Shown one piece after another: positions 1-12,300 of a stretch of 64,000 nucleotides of DNA. The notes beneath the pieces were generated by a model, which was not told the origin of the DNA, searched no databases, and saw nothing but the letters and a program-made list of their open reading frames with translations. How positions within the stretch are numbered: position 1 is the stretch's first letter; every line of letters begins with the position of its first letter. A program made the translations under genes and the position numbers. Source of the DNA: Ailurus styani (Eukaryota; Chordata; Mammalia; Carnivora; Ailuridae); assembly GCA_002007465.1 (NCBI GenBank), contig LNAC01000683.1, positions 276,657-340,656 of the forward strand. Direction: 5' to 3'.

Positions 1-162
1 GAGAGGAGGAAGCAGGCTCCCTGCTGAGCAGGGAGCCCGATGCGGGCCTCGATCCCAGGACCCTGAGATCATGACCTGAGCCGAAGGCAGAGGCTTTAAC
101 CCACTGAGCCACCCAGGTGCCCGAAAGCAGAGGCTTTAACCCACTGAGCCACCCAGGCGCCC
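1..162 (-). mobile_element. Can-SINE, cut by window edge
   Basis: Antisense Can-SINE body reaching the tRNA-like head (CACTGAGCCACCCAGG). The last 40 bases are tandemly duplicated (about 83-122 and 123-162). Confidence 0.9.
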
Positions 163-450
163 TCAAGCTTCACTCTCTTAAAGTTGTCCCCATCCTCATC
201 CTCACCTACACTGCTGTGCTCTGTAATCCTCTACGGTACTTGGCTTTTTTCCCATAGAGCTTCTGACATAGTAAGGTACTAGATAATTATTTGTCTCTCC
301 ATGCTAGAATAGAAGCCCCCTGGAGGCCTGGCTTTCTGTCCAGTTTGCAAAGCTGCTGGTTTTTAGAAAGGGCAATGCTTGTGTTGAATTACAGGAGAAT
401 GCCAATATGTTGCAAAAGGATGCAGTAAAAATAAGGAATAATCTAGTTTT

Positions 451-651
451 TTTTTTTTTTTTTAAAGATTTTATTTATTTATTTGACACAGAGAGAGAGA
501 GATTACAAGTAGGCAGAGAGGCAGGCAGAGAGAGAGGGAAGCAGGCTCCCTGCTGAGCAGAGAGCCCGATGCGGGCCTCGATCCCAGGACGCTGAGATCA
601 TGACCTGAGCCGAAAGCAGAGGCTTTAACCCACTGAGCCACCCAGGCGCCC
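451..651 (-). mobile_element. Can-SINE
   Basis: Full-length antisense copy in POU5F1 intron 1. Duplicated target GGAATAATCTAGTTTT at 435-450 and 652-667 is perfect, so the insertion is young. Confidence 0.95.
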
Positions 652-1155
652 GGAATAATCTAGTTTTAAAAATGAGCACCAACTGTATACCCTCCACTTA
701 ATTCATATTATCTTTTTGGGCATCTGTTTCGTAGTGTGTTTGTGTATATGCATGCCATGTCGTACCCTGGAAGCGAACTGGGGGATATACATAGAAATGA
801 GATTTAGAGGCATTGTGCCCTTCACTTTTCTAGTCTCAAAACTGCCTCAAATTGGGGTAATACTTGAGTCAAATCTTTTGTGAGTGTTAAATGAGCTAAT
901 AGCAGCTCCCTTCATAACCTGACAGGTGTTCTCAAGGAGGCAAGGCCTGCCCTTCTGTCTGTGGGTGTGTGGTGCTCTGCGTCTACTGGATGTGTTGCTT
1001 TCTGGGGTGAATAACATTTGTAGATAGGTTACTGCAAGATATTTGGAGGGCACTCTGGGTGCAGATACTCCCACGGACCATTCCTTGGGGCCCAGATGGG
1101 AAGGAGAGTTGACCACTGATGTGTTTGTGTTCTAATGTGTCCTATGCCTTTTTGA

Positions 1156-2632
<1,477 letters not shown>

Positions 2633-2852
2633 GGTGCCGGCCCTTCCCAGGAATGGGGGCCCGAGGAGGGGGGAGAGCGGGGGGAAAGAGAACCTGGGGT
2701 TTGAACCAGGGCTTTGGTATTAAGTTCTTCATTCACTAAGAAAGGATTTGGGAACACAAAGGGTGTGGGGGCAGGGAGTTCAGGGGGGACTGGTTGGAGG
2801 GAAGGTGAAGTTCAAGGATGCTCTTGTTTTTAATTCCCACATCACTTTCTTA

Positions 2853-2858
2853 AATAAA
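2853..2858 (+). terminator. POU5F1 poly(A) signal
   Basis: AATAAA lies 221 bases after the POU5F1 stop codon, implying a 3' UTR of about 240 bases, short as in other mammals. Confidence 0.75.
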
Positions 2859-2953
2859 GAAGCCTGGGACACAGTAGGTAGATACTTTTGTCTTTGGTTT
2901 CTCCTCCTTTGGTTACTGAAGAGGGGATGGGGATACCCAATAGTTAGATATTA

Positions 2954-3156
2954 TTTTTTTTTTTTTAAAGATTTTATTTATTTATTTGACACAGAGAGAG
3001 ATCAGATCACAAGTAGGCATAGAGGCAGGCAGAGAGAGAGGAGGAAGCAGGCTCCCTGCTGAGCAGGGATCCCGATGCGGGCCTCGATCCCAGGACCCTG
3101 AGATCATGACCTGAGCCGAAGGCAGAGGCTTTAACCCACTGAGCCACCCAGGCGCC
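2954..3156 (-). mobile_element. Can-SINE
   Basis: Full-length antisense copy just past POU5F1. Perfect target duplication CAATAGTTAGATATTA at 2938-2953 and 3157-3172. Confidence 0.95.
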
Positions 3157-3364
3157 CAATAGTTAGATATTAATATAGCTCTTAGGCCCCAATGACCCTG
3201 AAACCAAGGTGCCATTTATGAACTGCTCAGTCATACGATGTCAGAGGGAGAGCCAGTATTGGAACCTGTGGATTTGTAGAAGGCCCCTGTAGGTATGAGC
3301 TAGTTCCTCAGAGTCTATGATTTAGAGTCCTGGGGAAATTTCAGTGGAATGCCTGATTCTAATT

Positions 3365-3519
3365 TTATTTTTTAAAGATTTTATTTAAAGAGAATATGAG
3401 TGGGGGGCGGGGCAGAGAAAGAGAAGCAGACTCCAGGCATGGCTCCAGCCCAGCAGCCTGAGATCACAGCTTGAGCTGAAATCAAGTGTCACTCAATTGA
3501 GTGAGCACCCAGGCGCCCC
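3365..3519 (-). mobile_element. Can-SINE, older
   Basis: Diverged antisense copy with degraded body; TGGAATG-type flanks on both sides. Confidence 0.8.
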
Positions 3520-4352
3520 TGGAATGTCTTATTTTTACAGTCCATTCCTTATTAGGAGCTAACTTTGCTTTCCCCACTCTACCCTGGAAGTGTCTTTAGT
3601 GGCTTTATACCAAGGAATCATCTTGAGATCCTTTTCTTCTGCATATTGTCCCAACTAGAAATTCCATCTTGTGCTTTGTTGATAACAAAAATCCATTTGG
3701 TATCCACTTAAGGGTTTGGCCTACCCTGTCCATGAGTGATTTCACCAAACCCCCCAAGTTTTTGTCCTGGTTCTGTTATTAACTGGGGCCCTTGCTTGGA
3801 GCTGTTACCTTGTTGTGGTTGGGGGGACTTGGGTTGGTAAGTCTAAGTGGGTAAAGAAGGCAATGGACCTAAAAACTGCAATAAATCAAGATAAGGCTTT
3901 CCTAATAAGAGCTACAAAACCCCCATTTGGACCCTATGTTGGTTTGGTGTGGCTTGGTGTCAGCTCACAGAAGAGAATCTGTATTGTGCATAGGTTTAAC
4001 TGATCCACAACTAGACCAGGTAAGGATCTGCTCTAGCTGGTGTACCAGGCTTTCTCTTTTCCAAAGGTTCTGTCGTCATCCTGAACTTGACCAAACTCCA
4101 TCTACTTTAATGGCAGTGGCTCTGTTTTTCCTTTAAACTAGGAATCTTAATTCCCTTTTCTCCAGTCTCCCACTCCTAGCCCATTCTAAGTCAAGTGAGC
4201 AGGTTCATACTTCCCTGTGCTGTGCTCATCTCTTACCCTAAGAGTCCATTAGTTTTCCAGACCATACCATTCAGAACTCAAGAACTGGAAATTAGGGAGT
4301 ATCAGACCTGGAGAAAGAATAAATATCTAGGAGTGAATGAAGCTGCTTGTTC

Positions 4353-4358
4353 TTTATT
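4353..4358 (-). terminator. Candidate TCF19 poly(A) signal
   Basis: AATAAA on the minus strand, about 510 bases after the TCF19 stop. It is the first canonical hexamer I noticed downstream. Use is inferred; other signals further downstream are possible. Confidence 0.5.
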
Positions 4359-4865
4359 TGGAAATAGAAGCAAAGCTCTGAAAAGCCAGGTCATGATCAT
4401 GGTCAGTGGCAGTGGTTTACCCACAGTGTAAAAGATTTGAGGCTGTCGCTTAGGTTTTTCCAGAATGCCTTAGTGATACCATCCAAGAACATTGTAAGTG
4501 CTCGTTCCAAGACCAAGGTTTATATCCGCCCAGGCACGGCCTCTGCAATTAACAGGTGCTCTGACCAGACATTCTAGTGCTATGATGGGGACCTACAGCT
4601 TGTAACGGAATTTCCAGCTTGCTGGCAACTTCCCAGAGGCAGCAATTTCTTTGGCAGGAAACCATCTCTTCTGTCACCTTGGCCATGAGGGCCTGCTTCA
4701 GGCCTTGAGTCAATATTCATAGCAATGGACACTTCCCCTGTAGTCATTCCCCTCTGGGGAGGTAAGGGAAGAAGGGCATTTCTTAGGATCCATTGGTGCC
4801 CCACCCTGTCCACCTGTGGCCTGGAGGTGCCAGCTCTCTGTCCTCTGGTGCCCTGGTGGTGGGCC

Positions 4866-7437
4866 CTAGGTCTGGATGCCTACACGGCACCCTGGGCACC
4901 GGAAGTCAGCCTCCCTGGCAGCCTGGATGCTGTAGCCAACACAGGCCACATGGAACCAGACGTCACAACCATCACACTGAACCCAGGCAACTGTTTCTTC
5001 TTCGGGAAGGTAGCAACAAGGGGCTGCACAGGGCTCCCCACCCCCAACTGCAGGGGGAGCCCCGGGAGTGCTCACTGGGTGCTTCCGAGGACGTCCACGC
5101 CGGTTTCTGAAGAAAGTGACACAAAAACCAGGTCACTGGAAACCTGTAGAAGCCTAGAGCTTTTCCCTGGATAATCCCAGAGTGAACTTAGACTCACTAA
5201 ACTAATGGTGAACCAGAATAGTAGAGCTTACCCAGATCTTACCAATCCAACATCTGTTCCAGCTCTGTCCACTCCCCATTCCCAACCCCATTCCCATCCC
5301 CAGAGCAGAGGGCCACTTCCCACCTTTAGAAGGTCTAAAAAGGAATCAAAAAGGAGTTAAAAATTGAAGATCTCTCCACTTACCCACCAGGTGTCCGTGG
5401 GGTTGTCTCTACACGGAGTTTCTTCCTGGGCTCCGTGGAGACTGGTGGGGGGCCCTCAGGAGTCTCTCCCTCATCATCCAGCTCTGCCAACACTCTGTGA
5501 GCCGATTTCCTCCGATTTCTTGGGGGTGGGGCAGGAGGAGTGGGAACAGGCAGGCTCTGTGGCTCACCCCCACTCCGGGAGAAGGTCAGGGGCAGAGGTC
5601 TGAGCTTGCTGAGACTACCGATGGAATTGAGGATCAATGTGGCTTTCGGGGCAGGGGAAAGGGTGCTGAGGGGGCGCTGTGGGGCCCCCTGGGGGGGCAG
5701 CATAGGCCGGAAGCCAGCCTTGGTTCCCTCTTCACCACTAGACCTCGGGATGGTAATGGCTGCGAAGTCTTGAGGTTTGACTCGGACTTGCTGAAACATG
5801 AAGTAGAACTCCGAAGGGCTGGTTCCTGGGGGCCCTTCAGGGCCAAAAGTCACAAGGTCCCCATCACTCAATTCCAGCCTGTGACCCCTTGGGAGTCGGA
5901 CATTATTGACCAGAGTCCCTGTTGATGGCAGGGCACCAGACAGATACAGAGAATGACAAAAACAGAAATGACCAGAGTCAGGAGTGGAGAAATCTGGCCT
6001 CGTTTGATTTTCTAGGGAATATGAGAACATGACACCTGTCATCAAATTCTCACATTTGAAGTCCCTCAGCAGGTGATATCGGATCTTAAGCTCTTTGTGA
6101 GTTAGGAACAAGTTTATTTTTTATGCTCTCCCACAGGGCAATACGGAAGGAACGGACTCCTTCCTTCACTGCCGAGGTCCCATTCTCAGACATACTGTCA
6201 CTGAGCTCCAAGGCGGAAAGTTACTGGCATACCCTAGACTGGGTTGAGATCTTGGTTCCTCCCTTACCAGTTATGTTACCTGGACAAGTTAACCTCCTTG
6301 TGCCTCATTTTCCTAGTCTGTAAAGTGGGAATGATATTAGTGCTCTCCTACATTCAATGCACTTAAAACAGTACCTGGCTCATAGAGCAGGCACTAAACG
6401 AATGTTGGCTACTATAGTTATCTAATCTCCACAACATTCCCAAAACAGACTTTACAAAGCCTTACATTTTACCCATGAGGAAATAGAGAACCAGAAAGGT
6501 GGAGGGGCAGGCCTGAGGTTTCACAGGACAGTGGCAAACCCAGGCCACCTCAGGTTGGATGCAAATGTCTGCAAATCAGGGAGTAAGACATATGCCCAGA
6601 TCATTAAAACATAATCCAGGGGCGTCTTGTGGCCCAGTCAGTTAAGCGTCTGCCTTCGGTTCAGGTCATGATCCCAGAGTTCCAGGATCTGCTCCACATC
6701 AGGCTTCTTGCTCAGCAGGGAGTCTGCTTCTCCCACTCCCTCTGCCCCTTGCCTGCTCCTTCTCTTTCACTCACTCTTTCTCAAATAAAACTCAAAAAAA
6801 AAACAAAAAAAAACTTAAGAAACCCCATAACCCAACATATAACTGCCTTCAGACAAGAACAAGGTGCCCCAGCAAATTTGGAAACTGAGTCATCCGAGTT
6901 TGGCTGCCAGTGGCTCCAGAACATCCCCACTGTGATGCGTCCCTGATGATGGCCCAGTTCCTGGATCTACCTCCCAGCCCCTGTTCAGGTGGTTCCAGCT
7001 AGGCAGGGACCATCAGGGACCAGCCCCACAGGGGCTGACACTGCACACCTTTAGTGGGAAGACGCAGGTCTGGACTACAACTGCCCATCCAACCTGATAG
7101 GGAGTTTGGGAGGCGGGGGTGTCCCTGTGGAGCCCCTTAATTCATTCCAGCCCAGAACTGCAACTGCCAGGGCACAAGGCCGCCCTGCTCACTGCTTACC
7201 TTGGCTGCTATGGTCCTCCAGGCTGACCCTCCAGTCATCGCCCCGGCGCTCAGCATGCAGCTCCGCATGGACTCCAGAGATGAGGCCAGGCTCCCGCTGG
7301 GGCTGCAGGGCCACATCACACAGGTCGGCCCTACGGCCCAAGCGGTAGGTGCAGCCAGACCCGCTAGGGGGGTGGAAGGTGTAGAGATCGCCACCCCTGC
7401 CTCCCCCGATGCGCAGCAGCTGGAAGCAGGGCAGCAT
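4866..7437 (-). CDS. TCF19: TCF19 (SC1), FHA and PHD-finger protein
   Basis: Nuclear protein linked to G1/S progression and beta-cell proliferation; its PHD finger reads methylated H3K4. The minus-strand coding exons, in order, are 7437-7200, 5918-5384 and 5106-4866. They join in frame (238+535+241 bases) to 337 residues; human has 345. The start is the ATG opening MLPCFQLLRIGGGRGGDLYT. An FHA domain fills roughly residues 25-95 (LISGVHAELHAE, SSQGTLVNNVRLPRGHRLEL). A Pro-rich linker follows. A basic AT-hook-like NRRGRPRK opens the last exon. The C-terminal PHD finger (about 282-331) has its Cys/His ligands in PCCYLP, CDGCDVWFHVAC and FRCPGC. The gene converges on POU5F1 and is divergent from CCHCR1 over a shared GC-rich promoter. 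A 5' noncoding exon probably exists upstream but I could not fix its borders. Confidence 0.95.
6235..6420 (+). repeat. MIR remnant
   Basis: MIR-like core (ACCTCCTTGTGCCTCATTTT) and 3' part (GTACCTGGCTCATAGAGCAG) in a TCF19 intron. Confidence 0.7.
6440..6590 (-). repeat. MIR remnant
   Basis: Antisense MIR-like core (CATTTTACCCATGAGGAAAT) in the same TCF19 intron. Confidence 0.6.
6619..6814 (+). mobile_element. Can-SINE, older
   Basis: Sense copy in a TCF19 intron. The head reads GGGGCGTCTTGTGGCCCAGT and the tail is an A-rich run with C interruptions. Confidence 0.88.
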
Positions 7438-7999
7438 GGGTGGTGCCCCCTCTGCACCACCTCTTCCACTTCAGGAGTCCATCACCTTTCCCACACCTGA
7501 GCCATGCATGCTCGCCTGAGTTTACTTTCTGTCTGATGCGAATTTGAGCTGTGCTTTGTGCAATTTCAACTTCGAGCACAGGCCTGAGTTTTCACCAGGG
7601 GTCAGTGGCAAAGCCCAGATGAGAACCCAGGCCTGAGTAGTGCAAATTCAGAGTGCAAGGAGCTTAGGCATGCGATGCAAAGAAAACTGTCAAGCAGCTT
7701 TGCAACGGAAAAATTCAGGGAAGACCCCAGCGCAGTGCAAAAATGAACGCGTCCTATGGCACTTTAGTTGAACCGGATCCTCAGGCCACGAAGTATTCTG
7801 GGAGACGCAATCTGTGCAAGGCAGCAATATATTAGACAGCTTCCAGGGAAATGCAAACTGTAGATGTGTGCATAGGGATTCCTGCTTCTGTACAATATTA
7901 ACTTGTCACCTCACTGTAATTTGGAGAAAAGCTTCCTGTCACACTCGCTTACTCCTGCTCGCTCGCGCCTCTCCCTTCGGGCCAATCCCTCATTCATAA

Positions 8000-8900
8000 C
8001 TAGTTATCTTTAACCCCAGTGGGAAGGGAATTCACTGTCATCCCCAAAAGGCAGTGCAAATGGTCCCTACGTTCTCTGACAAAGCGGATCTAAACCCTGA
8101 TTTCCCAGCTTCTCCGGGTGGGATAAAAATAGGGGAAAGAGCGCCCGAGATTATGCACAGCAAGCCCAGCTTTTTCCCTGCCCTGCCCAGCCCCGTTTCC
8201 GATCTACCGCGGTGCGGTCTTCCAGTAGTCTCCTCTCCAGGAAGTGCCAGAGTGTGCGGTGGCCGCGGGACCCCTCCCGCTCCGGCCGGAGCTGGCGCTA
8301 CGGTGGCTGTTTGACAGCGAGGAAGCCGGGGTTCAGAGGGGCGTGGTCTCCGCGCGCGGGCAGCGCCCGCCCCGCCTTCGGAATTCCCGGGTTCGAGCTT
8401 CGCGCAGAGCCCGCCCCCGTGCCATTCCTGATTGGCCAGCTCATTTACCCCCCTCCACTCCATTGGGCGGCGCTCTGGGAGTGGCCCCGACCTCCCGCCT
8501 TCCGCTTTTTCTGATTAGTTCACAGGTTTTCCCGGGTTCCCGGAGTTGGGAGGAGCCGTCAGGGCGCGGAGACGTCCCCGAACGCCGTAATTGGGCCCGG
8601 CCTTAGACACTACTGCGCCTGCGTGCATCTCTTTCCCTCCTCCCTGGATGAAACAGGGTTTTAGAGCGGCCCGCCAAGCTGCCCGCTTTGCGCAGGCGCG
8701 ATCTAGGGAGGAGGCCGCGCCCAGGAGCGACGTGTAGGGGTTGTTGCTTAAGGGCGGAGGGGGTTCTCGCGCTGGGTAAGGGGCATTCGGGAGGAGTCGG
8801 TTGGGGGCGGGGAGGGGCCGAGAGGGGGTACGGGGGTGGGTTCAGGGGTCCATGGGGGAGAGGGGTACAGGGACCAAGAAAAGGAACGGATGAGGTGGTC
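8000..8900. promoter_or_regulatory. CpG-rich bidirectional promoter TCF19/CCHCR1
   Basis: A GC- and CpG-rich block lies between the 5' ends of two divergent genes. It has no obvious TATA box but shows ATTGG/CCAAT-box motifs in 8425-8470, GC boxes, and two NRF1-like palindromes: CTGCGCCTGCGTGC near 8613-8626 and TGCGCAGGCGC at 8689-8699. A donor-like GCTGG|GTAAGG at 8775/8776 may end a noncoding CCHCR1 first exon (inference). The arrangement matches the human head-to-head pair. Confidence 0.8.
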
Positions 8901-9332
8901 TGAACAGTTTTAGAGCCCAGGGTCCAGCAGGGTGAAGACTCCGGTTTCTGGGGCAGAGGTGGTGGGGCGGAAAGAGGAGTGAGAGCTTGCTAGAGTGCAG
9001 GGAAGCTCGAGCAGGCAATTGGGAGATGAGAGGGGAGTGAGGGACCAGAAGAATTCCTTCAGGAAAAAACAGATGAGGCTCTACCCAGATAGGGGGAGAA
9101 AATAGGTGAATTCTGGTGGGAGGGTAGGGAGACCTTAAAGAGACCTCTCTCGTGCTCTAGGACTCTGCAGAGAGGAGGGGAGGTGACAGGAATGTCAGCT
9201 GAGGGCACAGTAGAGAGGAACTGAGGAAAGTTGCTGGAAGGGTTTGGATGAGATGTCAGGAAGCTGGCTTTTCTGCCAAGGGGTCTAAGCTGCCTGGTTT
9301 CCCAGAGGACCTGGGGAGGTGTCTTGCCCTTC

Positions 9333-12300
9333 ATGTGGCCACATTCATCTGGGGCCAGGCCTTGGGCCAGTGCTTTAATAGGGAAGGACCCAGGAGTCAT
9401 GGCTTGGTGGTGTCTGGATGGGCTTCCGGAAGGCCTTGCTGAGCCATGGAGAGAACTGTGGAGATTGGGCTCACAGCCCCTGCACTGCACACCTCCTTTC
9501 TCACCTCTGACAAGGAACAGCAGAGACTGTAGAAACATAAGGAGGAGGGTAAAGGCTCTGCCCAGAATTCTAAAAGTATGAGTAAAGCCTAAGAGCTCCC
9601 TCTCAGCCTGTCTCAGTTAATTCCCTCCATCTCATGGTTATTGCCATAGTTCTTCTATCAGGAACCAGGTTGGGTCAAGCAGGTGATCTTCTCTTGGGAA
9701 GTTACTAAAGGATTATGACTTTATTATTGTAGGGGCTTTCTAAGGTGGCCTGAAGATTGAACCAGGGTGTCCTTGTTTCTCCTGTTGTCCAGGGAAACAT
9801 AGATGGCTGGACACAGAATCTAGAGACTTCAAATAATGTGGAGATGTTTCGACCTTCAGGTCAGTGGGACCAGGCATGGGGACTGGTGATTGTCTCTTCT
9901 TAGGAAACTGACCATCTTTGTTCTTGTGATTCCTCAGGTTCCTCTGGGCTGATTCCCCCATCCCACTTCCAAGCTCGTCCCCTTCCAACTGTACCAAGAA
10001 TGGCTCCCACCTGGGTTTCAGACATTCCCCTGTTCCAACCCCCAACCCATCAAGATGTCTCAGAGAGGCGGCCAGACAACCAGAGACCTCAAGTGATGTT
10101 GTGGGAACAGGATGTTTCTGGCAATGGGCAGGAGCCAGGGCGGAGAGGCAGGTAGGGATTCATTGTTGCTCTTTTCTCGGGCTTCCTTGCCAGTGACCCT
10201 TCTTCACTGAAATAGATTCCTTACCCTGTTTCAGCCTTCGGTTCCCTAATTTGTGCATTTTTGCATACATAATTACTGAAAGTTATAACGTGTAAGTAAT
10301 AAGGCAGTATGCTAGATGCTAGGGATGGTGGTAACAAAAGTGAATGAGATCCTGATATCAATGAATTAAAAATCCTAAGGGAAGAAGTAGAGTGACCAGC
10401 AGCTGACAGTAATAAGCATAACATAAGGCAAGATAAGGGCAAATAGGAATATAGTCTGTACTGTGGTAGTGTTGGATTCATTCTGATGGAGTGCTTGCCA
10501 TTAGAGCTGGCCTTGCTGCTGATGTTTTGTCTGTAAAAGTTCTGATTCTTATTCTTGATGTTTTGTTGTGTGTCTTTCCCCAAATGTTCTGGAATGTCAC
10601 TCTGCCGTTTTGCTCTGGAGTGGGATTGCACGTGGGTCCACCTTGGACCCTGTCCAAGAGGAAGGAGCATGATGACAAAAAGGGGAGCCCTGGAGTGGGT
10701 GTCAGGAGACAGAGACTCTGATGCTAGTTTGGCTACCAGCTAGGATCCTTTGGCCAGTCAACTAATTTCTCTAGGCTGTAGATCCCCACCATTTTAAAAG
10801 AAAAATCCTGTGGTTCTGGGCCTCAGTGAGGGAGTTATGTCAAGAGCTATGTTATCATAAGCTGCTTTAGACTTTACAAGACACCGGTAGACTGTGTAAT
10901 TTATTGATGTGCTGTTGACTCCTCATACAGGATATCTAACACTCAATAAATGCTTTTAACTAGCGCCTCGTCTCTCTGTATTGATACTAGAAGCCATGAC
11001 CTCTCTTTCTCTGAAACTTCCTCCAACTTTTCCTCTTTTCCTTGCCCTTATATCAGAATTCAGAAGTCTCTGGGTGTCTTCCAACCCCTCCATTTCAGAA
11101 TGTGTGGCCTAATGATGTGCACATTTGGTGTTTAATGCATCTGCCTGTATATAGCTCAGCAGAGATCGTATTCCATGATCTCAGCTAGCCTTTAAGTCCT
11201 ATGAGTCCAGACAGTGAACCTAATATGCTTAGTAGGGCCATGACAACAGTGATGCAAATGCAAAGATTCCCATGGCCCAACTTCATCCCCATCGTCTCCA
11301 CACACAGTAGCAGAGGGATCCTCCTCTCCTTCTGTGTCCCTTCGTGCCCTCCGCCACCCTCCCAGCACCGGAGACAGGTCTCACCTGTGCTAACCTGTCT
11401 TTGAAGGTCTGTGGAGCTAGAGGGGTCACATGCCCTGAGCCAGCAGGCCGAGCTGATCTCTCGGCAGCTGCAAGAGCTGCGGCGGCTTGAGGAGGAGGTC
11501 CGAGTCCTGCGGGAGACCTCGCTGCAGCAGAAGATGAGGCTGGAGGCCCAGGCCATGGAGCTGGAGGCTCTGGCACGGGCGGAGAAGGCCAGCCGAGCTG
11601 AGGCTGAGGGCCTGCGTGCTGCCCTGGCTGGGGCCGAGGTTGTCCGAAAGAACCTGGAAGAGGGAAGCCAGCGGGAACTGGAGGAGGTTAAGAGGCTGCA
11701 CCAGGAGCAGGTGAATGGGTGGGGGAAGGAGAAGGGTTTAGCTTCACAGTGGATGAACAGGGCAGAAGCTTCCCAGCCAAGAGCAGGTTCCACTGAAAAG
11801 GCCCCATGAGCACTGGAGTGACGAGATGTTTGGTGAAGGCGAGAGATCAGAGGACCTGGAAAGATGAATTTGGGTGTTTTGGTCTTTATTTAGGTTGTAC
11901 TTTTCTCCCAGGACTCAGGTGACCTCCCACCACTTGAAGCCCTCCTTCCCCTTCCAGTAGAAAGTATTTTGTCTTCTTACTTCACTCTGGGTACTCACGT
12001 CATGTGAGAGCATTGTGGGGGTGGTGAGGAGGGTGGGAGAGGGTGGACTGGGGAAGGGGGAGGACTCATTCAGGAAGCATTTATCAGTACTTACCCTTTG
12101 CCATCTCTGGGTGGGCAAATCAGCCCGAGTCCTGGCGGGTGGAGCTGATAGCCTAGTGGGGGACATGCACATTCAACACTTAATTTAATCTTAATTAATT
12201 AATGCAGTTGGGAGAAGTGCCATGCAGGAGAAGAACAGAGAGCTGTAATGTGGACAGGGGGGTTAAGGAACACCAGCCTAGTCAGTTGGCATGTTAGGAA

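Larger units (their letters stand above)
2876..4340. other. Intergenic, POU5F1-TCF19 (tail to tail)
   Basis: The two genes converge. The stretch holds one young SINE and one older one (listed separately). No exon-like reading frame was seen. Confidence 0.6.

Noticed and set aside
503..697. Recurring ORFs with [24 protein letters not shown] peptides throughout the window
   Set aside because: Translations of Can-SINE copies, not genes.
11185..11793. 202-codon minus-strand Ser/Arg-rich ORF
   Set aside because: Shadow of the CCHCR1 exon at 11407-11710; the plus frame is the conserved coiled coil.
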